Origin: Candidatus Syntrophopropionicum ammoniitolerans
Lineage (GTDB): Bacteria; Bacillota; Desulfotomaculia; Desulfotomaculales; Pelotomaculaceae
Length of the DNA stretch: 64,000 nucleotides
Reading direction: 5' to 3'
Assembly: GCA_013201395.1 (NCBI GenBank)
Contig: JABMJD010000001.1
Span: 1-64,000, forward strand
Made by a program: the position numbers and the translations under genes. The notes beneath the pieces were generated by a model. It was not told where the DNA came from, made no database searches, and was given only the letters and a program-made list of their open reading frames with translations. Of the stretch, positions 7,821 through 15,970 are shown piece by piece (position 1 is the stretch's first letter; every line of letters starts with the position of its first letter).

Positions 7821-9739
7821 ATCCCAAGCACAATAATCCAACCAGGCCAAAGTATACTGCCCACGCGCCCTACAATTTTGTACCCCTGCCTGAAAAAGCG
7901 ATACCTGCCCCGGAGAACCTGCCGGGTATGGACCAGTATTACGATGAACGCTATTCTGGTGTAATAGGTTGTAAAATTACTACTAGGTCACCAGTTTATG
8001 TGCGGGGCATGGCAGAACCGGATTTTTTTGCGGAGTTAAAGGAAAAACCTGTGCATGAAATGGACGATAAAAAAAAGCGGCAGTACGCACGTTTTTATAG
8101 CCGGGATGACAAGGGACTGCCTGCTATTCCGGGCAGTTCACTACGGGGAATGATCCGGTCTATTGTTGAGGTGGCAGCCTTTGCCAAAATGCAGTGGGTG
8201 ACAGATGCACCCCTATTTTTCCAGGCCCTAAGGGATCTTACCAGTTTGGGAACATATTACCGGAACAGTGTCATGAGGAATGCTGGCAAGGGCAATTTTG
8301 TGCCCCTGGTGCAAGGGGGTTACTTGGTTAGAAAAAGAGATCAGTGGTTTATCCGCCCTGCACAAATTGTGCAAGGCGTCACTTTTGCGCGTATTCTTAA
8401 AAAGAAAATACAGAAAATGGAGCTCCAGGTATGGCGTGAGCATAATAGGGCAAAGGAAATCTGGGTCAGGCTTGGTGAGCGTAGCTATGAGAGGCTCGGG
8501 AAAAATGTAAGGCTGGAATATCTCTGCGTCCAAGAGGCCAAAAATGCTCCTGCTAAAGATTTTAAGAAGGCTCTTCTTGTTACTGGAGTTGATATCTCTA
8601 ATAATAAAAATATGGAGGTGGTGTTATTTCCACCAGATTCCTCCTCAGAGCTAATCAAAGTTAGTGATGAAATCTTTTGGCTTGAACAGGTCTGTTATAG
8701 GCTAGAGGAACCTGGGGCTAGACAAGATGAGGCTTTAAAGCCTTTTCAACCTGTGTTTTACTTGCTGGAAGAGGGGGGACTGGTATTCTTTGGACGTACC
8801 ATCATGTTTCCACTACCCTATATAAGAACGCCAAGTGGTTTAGTCCCCACAGAGCTCTCCCCGGAAGCCTCACAGGTTAAACTTGACATAGCTGAATCTA
8901 TTTTTGGTTTTACTCCCAGAGGGAAAAATGACCAGCGCCCCAGCCTTGCTGGTCGGGTATCCTTTTGTGATGCCCTGGTAAAACCTAATCAGGATGAAAT
9001 CTGGCTTTCAAAAGATCCAATAATTCCTGAAATTCTTAGCGAGCCAAAACCAACCGCTTTTCAGCATTATCTCACCCAGGAGACGACGCCGGATGGTGCT
9101 TTGAATCATTACGACAGTCCACCACCGCACGATACAGTGATTCGGGGCCATAAATTCTACTGGCACAAGGGCCCGGGGAGGTTATCCGATATAGAGGATG
9201 ACAAGCTAAAGAATTTGCAAATAGATAGCCAGCACACCCTTATTTCACCTGTTAAGCCGGGTGTTGAATTTCAAAGCAAGATCTATTTCGAAAACCTGTC
9301 TAAAATAGAATTGGGTGCTATCCTGTGGGCGCTTGTTTTACCAGGGGAAAAGGACAAGGAATACTGTCATAAAATCGGTATGGGCAAACCACTTGGCCTG
9401 GGTTCAATAAAAATAATCCCTAAACTTTTTCTTGATTATAGGAAAAGCCGTTATGAGCGGCTGTTTGACGAGAGGACATGGCACCAGGCCAGAAGGCAGG
9501 AGATGAACATAGAAGGTTTTATTAAGTGTTTTGAAAAATATGTGTTTGGCAAATTATGCAAGGAAGAACGGGGAGATGTTGATCAGTTAGCAAAAACAAA
9601 CAGGATCCAAATGTTTTTTAAGTTGCTGGAATGGCCCGGCCCTGCAGATCATAGTGTGACCGGGTATATGACGGGAAGTAAATCTAGAAAACGTTCAGTA
9701 TTACCTGATCCATTACATGTGAAACCGGGGCAGGAATGA
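7817..9739 (+). CDS. TIGR03986-type type III CRISPR RAMP protein
   Basis: This 640-aa RAMP protein opens with the signature APYNFVPLPEKAI and continues with GVIGCKITTRSPVYVRG. The RAMP loop ARFYSRDDKGLPAIPGSSLR gives a probable Cas7 fold with a large insertion in the middle (roughly 170-400). The C-terminal GMGKPLGLGSIKI is the glycine-rich loop. This family is regularly found in type III-D loci and may correspond to the Cas7 subunit with an insertion domain. The start overlaps csx19 by ATGA. Several central stretches are A/T-rich with relaxed codon use, which is ordinary for such insertions. Confidence 0.82.
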   Translation: MNPKHNNPTRPKYTAHAPYNFVPLPEKAIPAPENLPGMDQYYDERYSGVIGCKITTRSPVYVRGMAEPDFFAELKEKPVHEMDDKKKRQYARFYSRDDKGLPAIPGSSLRGMIRSIVEVAAFAKMQWVTDAPLFFQALRDLTSLGTYYRNSVMRNAGKGNFVPLVQGGYLVRKRDQWFIRPAQIVQGVTFARILKKKIQKMELQVWREHNRAKEIWVRLGERSYERLGKNVRLEYLCVQEAKNAPAKDFKKALLVTGVDISNNKNMEVVLFPPDSSSELIKVSDEIFWLEQVCYRLEEPGARQDEALKPFQPVFYLLEEGGLVFFGRTIMFPLPYIRTPSGLVPTELSPEASQVKLDIAESIFGFTPRGKNDQRPSLAGRVSFCDALVKPNQDEIWLSKDPIIPEILSEPKPTAFQHYLTQETTPDGALNHYDSPPPHDTVIRGHKFYWHKGPGRLSDIEDDKLKNLQIDSQHTLISPVKPGVEFQSKIYFENLSKIELGAILWALVLPGEKDKEYCHKIGMGKPLGLGSIKIIPKLFLDYRKSRYERLFDERTWHQARRQEMNIEGFIKCFEKYVFGKLCKEERGDVDQLAKTNRIQMFFKLLEWPGPADHSVTGYMTGSKSRKRSVLPDPLHVKPGQE

Positions 9740-9933
9740 GATGGGTGCCGGAAAATCACCAATCAAAACAGAGACCGGCATTGAAAATCACAATGGTTAC
9801 CATGTCCTTAGAGAAAGCCTATAGAAAGGCAGCAAAAGGCACGGTCGAAGAAAATAGACTTGTAATGGGGGGCACAATGAATTATGAAGGTTCTAATACT
9901 CACAGTGGGCGGATCGGACGCCCCAATTGTTAA
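9736..9933 (+). CDS. Doubtful 65-aa ORF between two CRISPR genes
   Basis: This ORF starts with the same ATGA stop-start overlap that joins most genes of this operon, and GGGGCAGGA lies just upstream. Its last 50 nt overlap the start of the next CARF gene in another frame. The product is basic (SLEKAYRKAAKG) and matches no family I know. It may be a relic of an earlier N-terminus, a leader peptide for coupling, or chance. Confidence 0.25.
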   Translation: MRWVPENHQSKQRPALKITMVTMSLEKAYRKAAKGTVEENRLVMGGTMNYEGSNTHSGRIGRPNC

Positions 9934-11185
9934 TTGTATAAAAAATTACCAGCCAAACTATGTGGTTTTTCTATGCACAGGAGATGAAAATGGCAAGAAG
10001 GGCAGTAAGAAAATAATCGCTAACGGGCCCATTGTAAAAAAAGAGCGACCTTGCAAAATGTGTGATCATGAGGATGTTACAAAAAAAGATTGTGTTGTTG
10101 ACCAGTGTGCTTTAGGCAGCGATGATTATTCCATTCATGTGGTACCTCATGATGAACCTAACATGTGCTATGAAACTGCATTTAAATTGATCAAACATTA
10201 TACCAGCGAGGGACATGAAGTTATAGTTGACTATACGGGTGGCACAAAATCGATGTCCGTTGGCCTGGCTGTCGCGGCTATGGAATTTCCCCAGAGCAAA
10301 CTGAGCGTTGTCAAAGGTGTTAGACAGGATTTGGACCGGATAAAGGATGGGATGGAAGTGGTTTCAAAACTGCCATCCCATGCTGTTTTTGCGCAGAGGC
10401 AAAAAAGGCTATGTATGGATTTAATCAGCCAACACAACTATGCTGGAGCCGTACGGATTTTAGAAGAGTTAAGCACCCTGGGTTTTGTTGATGATGAGAA
10501 AGAATTTAACCGGCTGCTAATTCTTTGCCGCAGTTTTGCTGCCTGGGATAAATTCGATTACTATAAAGCGGCAGATATGATGAGTGTTTATAGTAGTGAC
10601 CCGCTGATTACCGAATACTATGCTGCCCTCAGACAAATTTGCGCTGCATTGGAGTGGTACCGGGATTGGGCCCCAGGAGACAAAAAACCGCCTCCTGTTT
10701 TTATGCTTATTTATGATGTTCTGCTAAACGCTGAGCGAAGGGCCGATCAAGGCCATTATGATGATGCCGTTTCCAGAATGTACAGGGCATTGGAGATGTA
10801 CGGGCAATTCTGCCTGCGCACAGGTGAACCACAACTGACTAGTGAAGATATGGATGTATCATTAATACCGGAACAACACCGGGAGTATTATGAAAGGAAA
10901 CGAGGTATAGGGGGCAGGATTCAGATCGGTTTGATAGATGATTATGAACTGCTGGCTCTGCTTGGTCACCCGGTAAACCAGGTATGGGAAAATTGTCGGG
11001 TTCAGATAAAAGGTGTTTTAAATAATAGGAACGACAGCTTTCTGGCCCACGGCATGACACCCGTTCCCTATGAGGAATATACTAATATGAAGAATATAAT
11101 ATGGGGTTTTATATCTAGCTGTGATGAAGTTATGAAAATCAAGAAAAGGTTATTAGAATATAAACAGTTTCCACTGGAAATATAA
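9884..11185 (+). CDS. TIGR02710-type CARF-HEPN CRISPR ancillary protein
   Basis: This 433-aa protein is a second cyclic-oligoadenylate-type effector. The N-terminal CARF domain (about 1-170) has ILTVGGSDAPI at the start and the ligand motif DYTGGTKSMS at 116-125. Two CxxC-like pairs (CKMCDHEDVTKKDCVVDQC) may bind metal within a CARF insertion. The C-terminal part has the helical stretch YDDAVSRMYRALEMYGQ and the HEPN RNase motif R382-x6-H389 (RNDSFLAHG). Known relatives (Cas02710) are ancillary to type III systems; RNase activity here is inferred from the intact R and H. It closes the effector operon, 508 nt before array 2. Confidence 0.83.
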   Translation: MKVLILTVGGSDAPIVNCIKNYQPNYVVFLCTGDENGKKGSKKIIANGPIVKKERPCKMCDHEDVTKKDCVVDQCALGSDDYSIHVVPHDEPNMCYETAFKLIKHYTSEGHEVIVDYTGGTKSMSVGLAVAAMEFPQSKLSVVKGVRQDLDRIKDGMEVVSKLPSHAVFAQRQKRLCMDLISQHNYAGAVRILEELSTLGFVDDEKEFNRLLILCRSFAAWDKFDYYKAADMMSVYSSDPLITEYYAALRQICAALEWYRDWAPGDKKPPPVFMLIYDVLLNAERRADQGHYDDAVSRMYRALEMYGQFCLRTGEPQLTSEDMDVSLIPEQHREYYERKRGIGGRIQIGLIDDYELLALLGHPVNQVWENCRVQIKGVLNNRNDSFLAHGMTPVPYEEYTNMKNIIWGFISSCDEVMKIKKRLLEYKQFPLEI

Positions 11186-11473
11186 GCGGAGAAAGGGCCT
11201 CCTTAAAGTTAACTTGGGGGGACAAGCCCCAAACAAATAGTGGCATTTGCATTTGTCAGCCAGCATACTGAGGCATTTTTGAATACTCTGATTCCAATCT
11301 ACACCCCTAATTCTAGTTGCCTTAAGTCAAATGGCTATACCTTTTGGGGTATTTCACTAAAAGCTAAGGCCCGGGTAGTGAATGTGACTTATATGAAGGG
11401 TGCCCTCATTCCACAGTTGGTATCTTCTTTAGCACTGGCGGCTGGTTTAAAACCAGTCAGATCGCCTTTTGCC
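11186..11473. other. Intergenic stretch after the CARF-HEPN gene
   Basis: No convincing gene lies here. The 101-aa ORF 11240-11545 has no family match, but its frame contains APYNLPCPG, which resembles the Csa1 C-terminal CPYNLQCHG. This marks the start of a segment duplicated from the csa1-array 3 junction. Confidence 0.6.
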
Positions 11474-11693
11474 CCATATAATTTGCCGTGCCCCGGGCAA
11501 AATAAAAGAAGGGTTTCCACTGCCCAGAGTGAAGATAGATATTGATATAGGTTTTTCCAGATAAATGATTTTTCGCAAAAGGAAGGGGTTTTGGAGCAGA
11601 AAAGGGATTTGCGAAATTTTGGGCTCATAAGGCCCGTTACTATAGCTAAAAAACCCAGTGTTAACATGGGTTTGAGCCAACCGCCTGTAGTCG
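11474..11693 (+). promoter_or_regulatory. Leader of CRISPR array 2 (copy of array 3 leader)
   Basis: These 220 nt immediately precede the first array 2 repeat. They align without gaps to the 220 nt before array 3 (15751-15970), with about 25 mismatches counted by eye (about 89% identical). Long exact blocks include GAAGGGTTTCCACTGCCCAG and TTTTTCGCAAAAGGAAGGGG, and both end in GTAGTCG at the repeat border. Leaders drive pre-crRNA transcription and direct spacer insertion. Conservation is highest in the first two thirds. Confidence 0.88.
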
Positions 11694-12851
11694 GTTGCAT
11701 CGCTGGACCCGCTGACAAGGGGACTGAAAGACGGCGGCATTGCCGACCTGACGAATGTAATTCTCCGTTGCATCGCTGGACCCGCTGACAAGGGGACTGA
11801 AAGGTTACCGCCCGCACAGGTATCATAGCCCTATTTTGCAGTTGCATCGCTGGACCCGCTGACAAGGGGACTGAAAGTACTCAGACAACACTGTTGCATG
11901 GCCACCCAACCAGGCGTTGCATCGCTGGACCCGCTGACAAGGGGACTGAAAGGTTGGCTATATGCCCAGGGCATACCGGACCATTACGCTGCGTTGCATC
12001 GCTGGACCCGCTGACAAGGGGACTGAAAGGCAATGATTGGGGTGCTTAAGAATGTTGACTCACTTTGTTGCATCGCTGGACCCGCTGACAAGGGGACTGA
12101 AAGTCCATAACTCTGTTCCTGTTGACACTGTTGTCGATACCGTTGCATCGCTGGACCCGCTGACAAGGGGACTGAAAGCAATTATAGGATCCCCTAATTC
12201 AAGCGCCGGGTTCCCTCGTTGCATCGCTGGACCCGCTGACAAGGGGACTGAAAGGCAAAAATCTACTGAGGCGGAGTGGGTGTGACTCCGTTGCATCGCT
12301 GGACCCGCTGACAAGGGGACTGAAAGAAACTCTCCGCACATTTTACGGATCAGATCAGCGTATGTTGCATCGCTGGACCCGCTGACAAGGGGACTGAAAG
12401 ACACCGACAGGCTAATTCTGTCCGTGAAAAATGTTTTGTTGCATCGCTGGACCCGCTGACAAGGGGACTGAAAGTTTATTTTTTGAGATAGCGTAGCCGT
12501 GCCTATGCCTATGTTGCATCGCTGGACCCGCTGACAAGGGGACTGAAAGTCATTAGGCCCACCCTGTTTCTCTAGCATATTGTCTTAGTTGCATCGCTGG
12601 ACCCGCTGACAAGGGGACTGAAAGCAAGGTAATATGTTGCGCTTGCCGCATCAATTGCGGGAGTTGCATCGCTGGACCCGCTGACAAGGGGACTGAAAGA
12701 TACTCCAGTTAGCCCGGGACCAGGGCTGGCAACCGGAGCGAGTTGCATCGCTGGACCCGCTGACAAGGGGACTGAAAGCTGCTAGGTGGTGACGCAGTTA
12801 TAATTGATACTAGCGTTGCATCGCTGGACCCGCTGACAAGGGGACTGAAAG
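11694..12851 (+). CRISPR. CRISPR array 2 (16 repeats, 15 spacers)
   Basis: Sixteen identical 37-nt repeats begin GTTGCATCGCTGGACCCGCT and end GACAAGGGGACTGAAAG. They start at 11694, 11767, 11841, 11916, 11993, 12067, 12142, 12218, 12290, 12364, 12438, 12513, 12588, 12663, 12742 and 12815. Spacers are 35-42 nt. The absence of decayed repeats, with an intact leader next to cas1, suggests a young, active array. No spacer was seen to match elsewhere in the window, although this was not checked exhaustively. Confidence 0.99.
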
Positions 12852-12873
12852 ACTATTACACCGCCAATTAAGG

Positions 12874-12897
12874 CCGCCTGTGCTTTGGCGGTTTTTT
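12874..12897 (+). terminator. Rho-independent terminator after array 2
   Basis: The stem CCGCC/GGCGG with an 8-nt loop is followed directly by TTTTTT. It would stop array 2 transcription before the cas1 promoter. Confidence 0.8.
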
Positions 12898-12938
12898 GCT
12901 ATGTGGTGCACCCTTGGAAACTACCGTGCTAACTCCCC

Positions 12939-12968
12939 TGGTTAAAAATTCCTCTAGGTGGGTATAAT
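12939..12968 (+). promoter_or_regulatory. Putative sigma-A promoter for cas1-cas2-cas4-csa1
   Basis: A perfect -10 TATAAT lies at 12963-12968, 31 nt before the cas1 ATG. The best -35 candidate, TGGTTA at 12939, is weak with an 18-nt spacer. The adaptation genes therefore appear to have their own promoter between the array 2 terminator and cas1. Confidence 0.5.
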
Positions 12969-12999
12969 AGGGACCAAAACAGAAGGGATTTACATTTAA

Positions 13000-14007
13000 A
13001 TGGATCTCCTTGTTTCCAACTACGGCTCCTTTCTGGGGAAAAAAAGCGAGCGGCTGGTTTTAAAAGAAAAAGGCAAGGTTGTCAACGAAATTCCTTTTTA
13101 TGATCTGACGCAGGTGACCATTGATACCCCCGGCGCCAGCCTCTCCACCGACTTGATCAGAGAATGTGTGGAGCATGGCATCCAGATTAGCTTTCTCACC
13201 CCTTCAGGAAAGCCCTTCGCCAAACTAGTTTCACCCTATTTGACGGGCACGGTGCTTACCCGCCGGGAGCAGCTGCTGGCCTTTACCGATACCAGGGGTG
13301 TTGCCCTGGCTAAGTTTTTTGTTGAAGGCAAGTTGAAAAACCAGCTCAATGTGCTAAAATATTTTGCCAAATACCGTAAAGGTGTAGATCAAGAACTTTT
13401 TGCGGCTATCTACACCAGGATCACCCAGATGGAGCAAATCTCAGATCAGCTTGGCCAGATCAAGGGTAGCTGTATAGATGATGTGCGCGGTCAGATTATG
13501 TCTGCGGAAGGGCGAGCCGGAAACCTGTACTGGCAAGGTGTCAAACTGCTAATCGAGGACAAGGTGGATTTCCCTGGGCGCCAACACCGAGGCGCCGCCG
13601 ATCCGGTCAACTCACTGCTGAATTATGGTTACGGTATGCTTTACCGGCAGGTGGAGGGCGCTCTAATATTAGCCGGCCTGGATCCCTTTGCTGGTTTTTT
13701 GCATGTGGATCGTCCGGGCAAGCTGAGCCTGGTCTATGATTTTGTTGAAGAATTCCGGCAGCAGGTGGTAGATCGGGTGGTAGTGGCCATGATAAACAAA
13801 GGCATTGCTGTGGAAATGGAGGACGGGATGCTTTCGACCGCTACCAGGCGCTGCCTGTCTGAACGAATTAACGAACGGCTGGAAAGTCAGGCCACGTTCC
13901 GGGGCAAGAAATATAAACTGTGCACTATTATTCAGAGCCAGGCCCGCCGTGTGGCCACTTTTTTACGGGGCGAGGCCAAATACCGGCCTTTTGTCGGCGG
14001 ATGGTAG
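13000..14007 (+). CDS. cas1: Cas1 integrase
   Basis: Cas1 is the catalytic subunit of the spacer-integration complex with Cas2. This 335-aa protein has the expected two-domain layout. The metal-binding residues are in place: Glu in SAEGRAGNLYWQG (near 168), His in AGFLHVDRPGKLSLVYDF (near 233) and the acidic pair in VEEFR (near 248). The N-terminus LLVSNYGSFLGKKSERLVLK is the usual beta-strand start. It follows array 2 and its terminator and leads the cas1-cas2-cas4-csa1 operon, which sits between two arrays with near-identical leaders. It therefore probably serves both. Confidence 0.97.
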   Translation: MDLLVSNYGSFLGKKSERLVLKEKGKVVNEIPFYDLTQVTIDTPGASLSTDLIRECVEHGIQISFLTPSGKPFAKLVSPYLTGTVLTRREQLLAFTDTRGVALAKFFVEGKLKNQLNVLKYFAKYRKGVDQELFAAIYTRITQMEQISDQLGQIKGSCIDDVRGQIMSAEGRAGNLYWQGVKLLIEDKVDFPGRQHRGAADPVNSLLNYGYGMLYRQVEGALILAGLDPFAGFLHVDRPGKLSLVYDFVEEFRQQVVDRVVVAMINKGIAVEMEDGMLSTATRRCLSERINERLESQATFRGKKYKLCTIIQSQARRVATFLRGEAKYRPFVGGW

Positions 14008-14020
14008 GGTAGGTGGTGAA

Positions 14021-14287
14021 TTGAAAACCCTGGTTATTTACGATATCGAAGAGGACAGGATCCGCACCAAAATATTCGAAGCCTGCAAGGATTATGGTCT
14101 TGCCCACATCCAGTATTCCGCCTTTTTTGGTGAATTGAACCACAACCGCAGGGAAGAGCTAACCCAGAGGATTAAAAGAACCCTGGGCAGACGAAACGGC
14201 AACATATTCATCTGCCCCATTTGTGACAAGGACCTAAAACTCCTCACGGTGATCAATGTGCAGCCCGGAGGGATTCTTGATGCTTAG
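14021..14287 (+). CDS. cas2: Cas2
   Basis: Cas2 is the small dimeric scaffold of the adaptation complex. The ORF track begins at 13805 inside cas1, but the family start is TTG 14021, giving 88 aa that begin MKTLVIYDIEEDRIRTKI with GGTGG just upstream. The YDIEEDRIR motif holds the conserved first-strand Asp. The end (FICPICDKDLKLLTVIN) is the usual Cas2 tail. It lies 13 nt after the cas1 stop, and its last 8 nt overlap the cas4 start. Confidence 0.93.
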   Translation: MKTLVIYDIEEDRIRTKIFEACKDYGLAHIQYSAFFGELNHNRREELTQRIKRTLGRRNGNIFICPICDKDLKLLTVINVQPGGILDA

Positions 14288-14852
14288 ACTGAGGGTAACA
14301 GATATCAAGCAATACCTATATTGCCCACGGATTATCTATTTTACCTATGTCTGCCCAGTTCAGAAGAAGGTTACACGGAAGATGCAGTACGGTACAGAAG
14401 CACACTTGGAGCTGGATCAACTGGAAAAACGCCGGACTTTTAGGCGTTATAACTTCAAAGATGGCCAGCGAAAATTTCACACCGCTCTTTATTCCCCGCG
14501 CCTGGGCCTGCAGGGCAAATTGGACATGCACATCATAGCGGGAGGCGATATCTTTCCCGTTGAATTCAAGCACAGTTCGCAAAAGCCGTCTTTGAACCAT
14601 AAATACCAGCTTGTTTCCTATGCCATGCTGCTGGAGGATGAATATAACAAACCTGTGCGCTATGGCTTTATATATATAGATCAGGGCCAAATTATAACAG
14701 TAGACGTTACACCCAATGCTCGGCTTTTTGTTAAGGAAACTCTGAATAAGATCCGCCTGTTGGTATTAAGGGAATTAATGCCCAATAGGGTTCGTGAAAA
14801 AGGAAAATGTATTGACTGCGAGTATCGTAATTTTTGCGGGGATGTGAGGTAG
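14280..14852 (+). CDS. cas4: Cas4 PD-(D/E)XK nuclease
   Basis: Cas4 trims and selects prespacers by their PAM before integration. The protein (190 aa from ATG 14280, preferred over the upstream 14256) has the Fe-S cysteines split as expected: one in YLYCPRII near residue 16 and three in KCIDCEYRNFC at the C-terminus. The nuclease core is GKLDMHIIAGGDIFPVEFKH, with the D...ExK triad, then a QLVSYAMLLEDEY helix carrying the QxxxY motif. It overlaps cas2 by 8 nt and ends 4 nt before csa1. Confidence 0.93.
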   Translation: MLRLRVTDIKQYLYCPRIIYFTYVCPVQKKVTRKMQYGTEAHLELDQLEKRRTFRRYNFKDGQRKFHTALYSPRLGLQGKLDMHIIAGGDIFPVEFKHSSQKPSLNHKYQLVSYAMLLEDEYNKPVRYGFIYIDQGQIITVDVTPNARLFVKETLNKIRLLVLRELMPNRVREKGKCIDCEYRNFCGDVR

Positions 14853-14856
14853 AAAA

Positions 14857-15777
14857 ATGTACTTTTTAACCGATGAAGAAAGGAAACAGCTATCTAAAGG
14901 ATACCTGCCGCGTTCCAGACAAATGGAAATAGCTGAAGAACTGCGGGGGTGGAATTGGCACCAGCCGCCGCTAGCGCCTGTTTATGATCAAAGATTGGCC
15001 TTGTATGAGGTGGCCAATTCATATTGTTCAACAAACCGGGACCTTTACCTGAGAAGGATTGACGGTATAAAAACCCGGCCCAACGCTGCCATGATCAGGG
15101 GGAAAATATTCCACGATATCCTGGTCCGGGTATTGGTGCGGGCCAAAAGGTTGATTTACGAAAAAGGGGTGGGCAATTTTCAAGAAATACTAAAACAATT
15201 AAATGCTCCCCTTAGTTTAGGTTTTCTGTCAGAATATCAGGACCAGCTCCAGGAAGCAGAGTTCTCCGAATTGAAGAAAAAGGCTGTCACCCTGGCTGCT
15301 TTTGAAAACGCCAGGGTTGCTGCACGGGTTCAGGAAATACTGGTGAAGCAGCCTTATATAGCTGAGGATTCCCTGGCTGCTCTGGCTATACCCGTTGTTG
15401 TGGAGCAAAAACTGGACGGTACGTTTTTTGGGTTGAGTGCAAATCTCAGCGCTGATGCCTATACATTTTCTGAGCCGATGGTGCTGGATTTGAAATTCGG
15501 CCGGCCCCAAAAATTTCACCAGCTTACTACAACCGGTTATGCTCTGGTGATGGAAGCCATTTATGAATATCCGATAAATTTGGGTTGCCTGGTTTATGCT
15601 GAATTCAAAGGCGACCGCCTGGTGGTAAAAAAGGACATTCATGTTATTGATGAGGAACTGCGCCAGTGGTTTATTGAAGAGCGGGATGAAAAAATGAGGA
15701 TGGTTTACGAGGAAATGGATCCGGGATTTGGCCAGTGCTATGATAGCTGTCCATATAATTTGCAGTGTCACGGGTAA
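14857..15777 (+). CDS. csa1: Csa1-like Cas4-family protein
   Basis: This 306-aa protein looks like Csa1, a Cas4 relative normally linked to type I-A adaptation modules. It shows Cys near 57 (NSYCSTNRDLYLR) plus the C-terminal cluster CYDSCPYNLQC, consistent with a Fe-S cluster. The nuclease-like core FGLSANLSADAY...MVLDLKFGRP retains D and DxK. With cas4 next to it, it could process the second end of prespacers; this role is inferred. The last 27 nt of the gene belong to the 220-nt segment that is duplicated in front of array 2. Confidence 0.82.
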   Translation: MYFLTDEERKQLSKGYLPRSRQMEIAEELRGWNWHQPPLAPVYDQRLALYEVANSYCSTNRDLYLRRIDGIKTRPNAAMIRGKIFHDILVRVLVRAKRLIYEKGVGNFQEILKQLNAPLSLGFLSEYQDQLQEAEFSELKKKAVTLAAFENARVAARVQEILVKQPYIAEDSLAALAIPVVVEQKLDGTFFGLSANLSADAYTFSEPMVLDLKFGRPQKFHQLTTTGYALVMEAIYEYPINLGCLVYAEFKGDRLVVKKDIHVIDEELRQWFIEERDEKMRMVYEEMDPGFGQCYDSCPYNLQCHG

Positions 15778-15970
15778 AATAAAAGAAGGGTTTCCACTGC
15801 CCAGAGTGAAGATAGATATTGATATGGGTTTTTCCAGATTAATGGTTTTTCGCAAAAGGAAGGGGTTTTGGAACAGAAAAGGGATTTGCGAAATTTTGTG
15901 CCATTTAAGCCCGGCATGATAGCTTAAAAACCCAGTGTTGCCAAGGGTTTGAACCACCCGCCCGTAGTCG
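15751..15970 (+). promoter_or_regulatory. Leader of CRISPR array 3
   Basis: This 220-nt segment starts inside the csa1 3' end and runs to the first array 3 repeat. It is the counterpart of 11474-11693, about 89% identical without gaps. Because csa1 is intact here and only a coding fragment remains at array 2, this is probably the older arrangement. Confidence 0.87.

Noticed and set aside
11240-11545. 101-aa ORF upstream of array 2
   Set aside because: It runs through the duplicated leader, which is nearly the same sequence as the non-coding leader of array 3; only the csa1-derived fragment is meaningful.
11389-12766. Several ORFs on both strands through array 2 (repetitive FSPLVSGSSDAT peptides)
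   Set aside because: They are translations of CRISPR repeats, giving the same peptide at every repeat.
13805-14020. Upstream extension of cas2 in the ORF track
   Set aside because: It lies inside cas1 in another frame; the Cas2 family start is TTG 14021.
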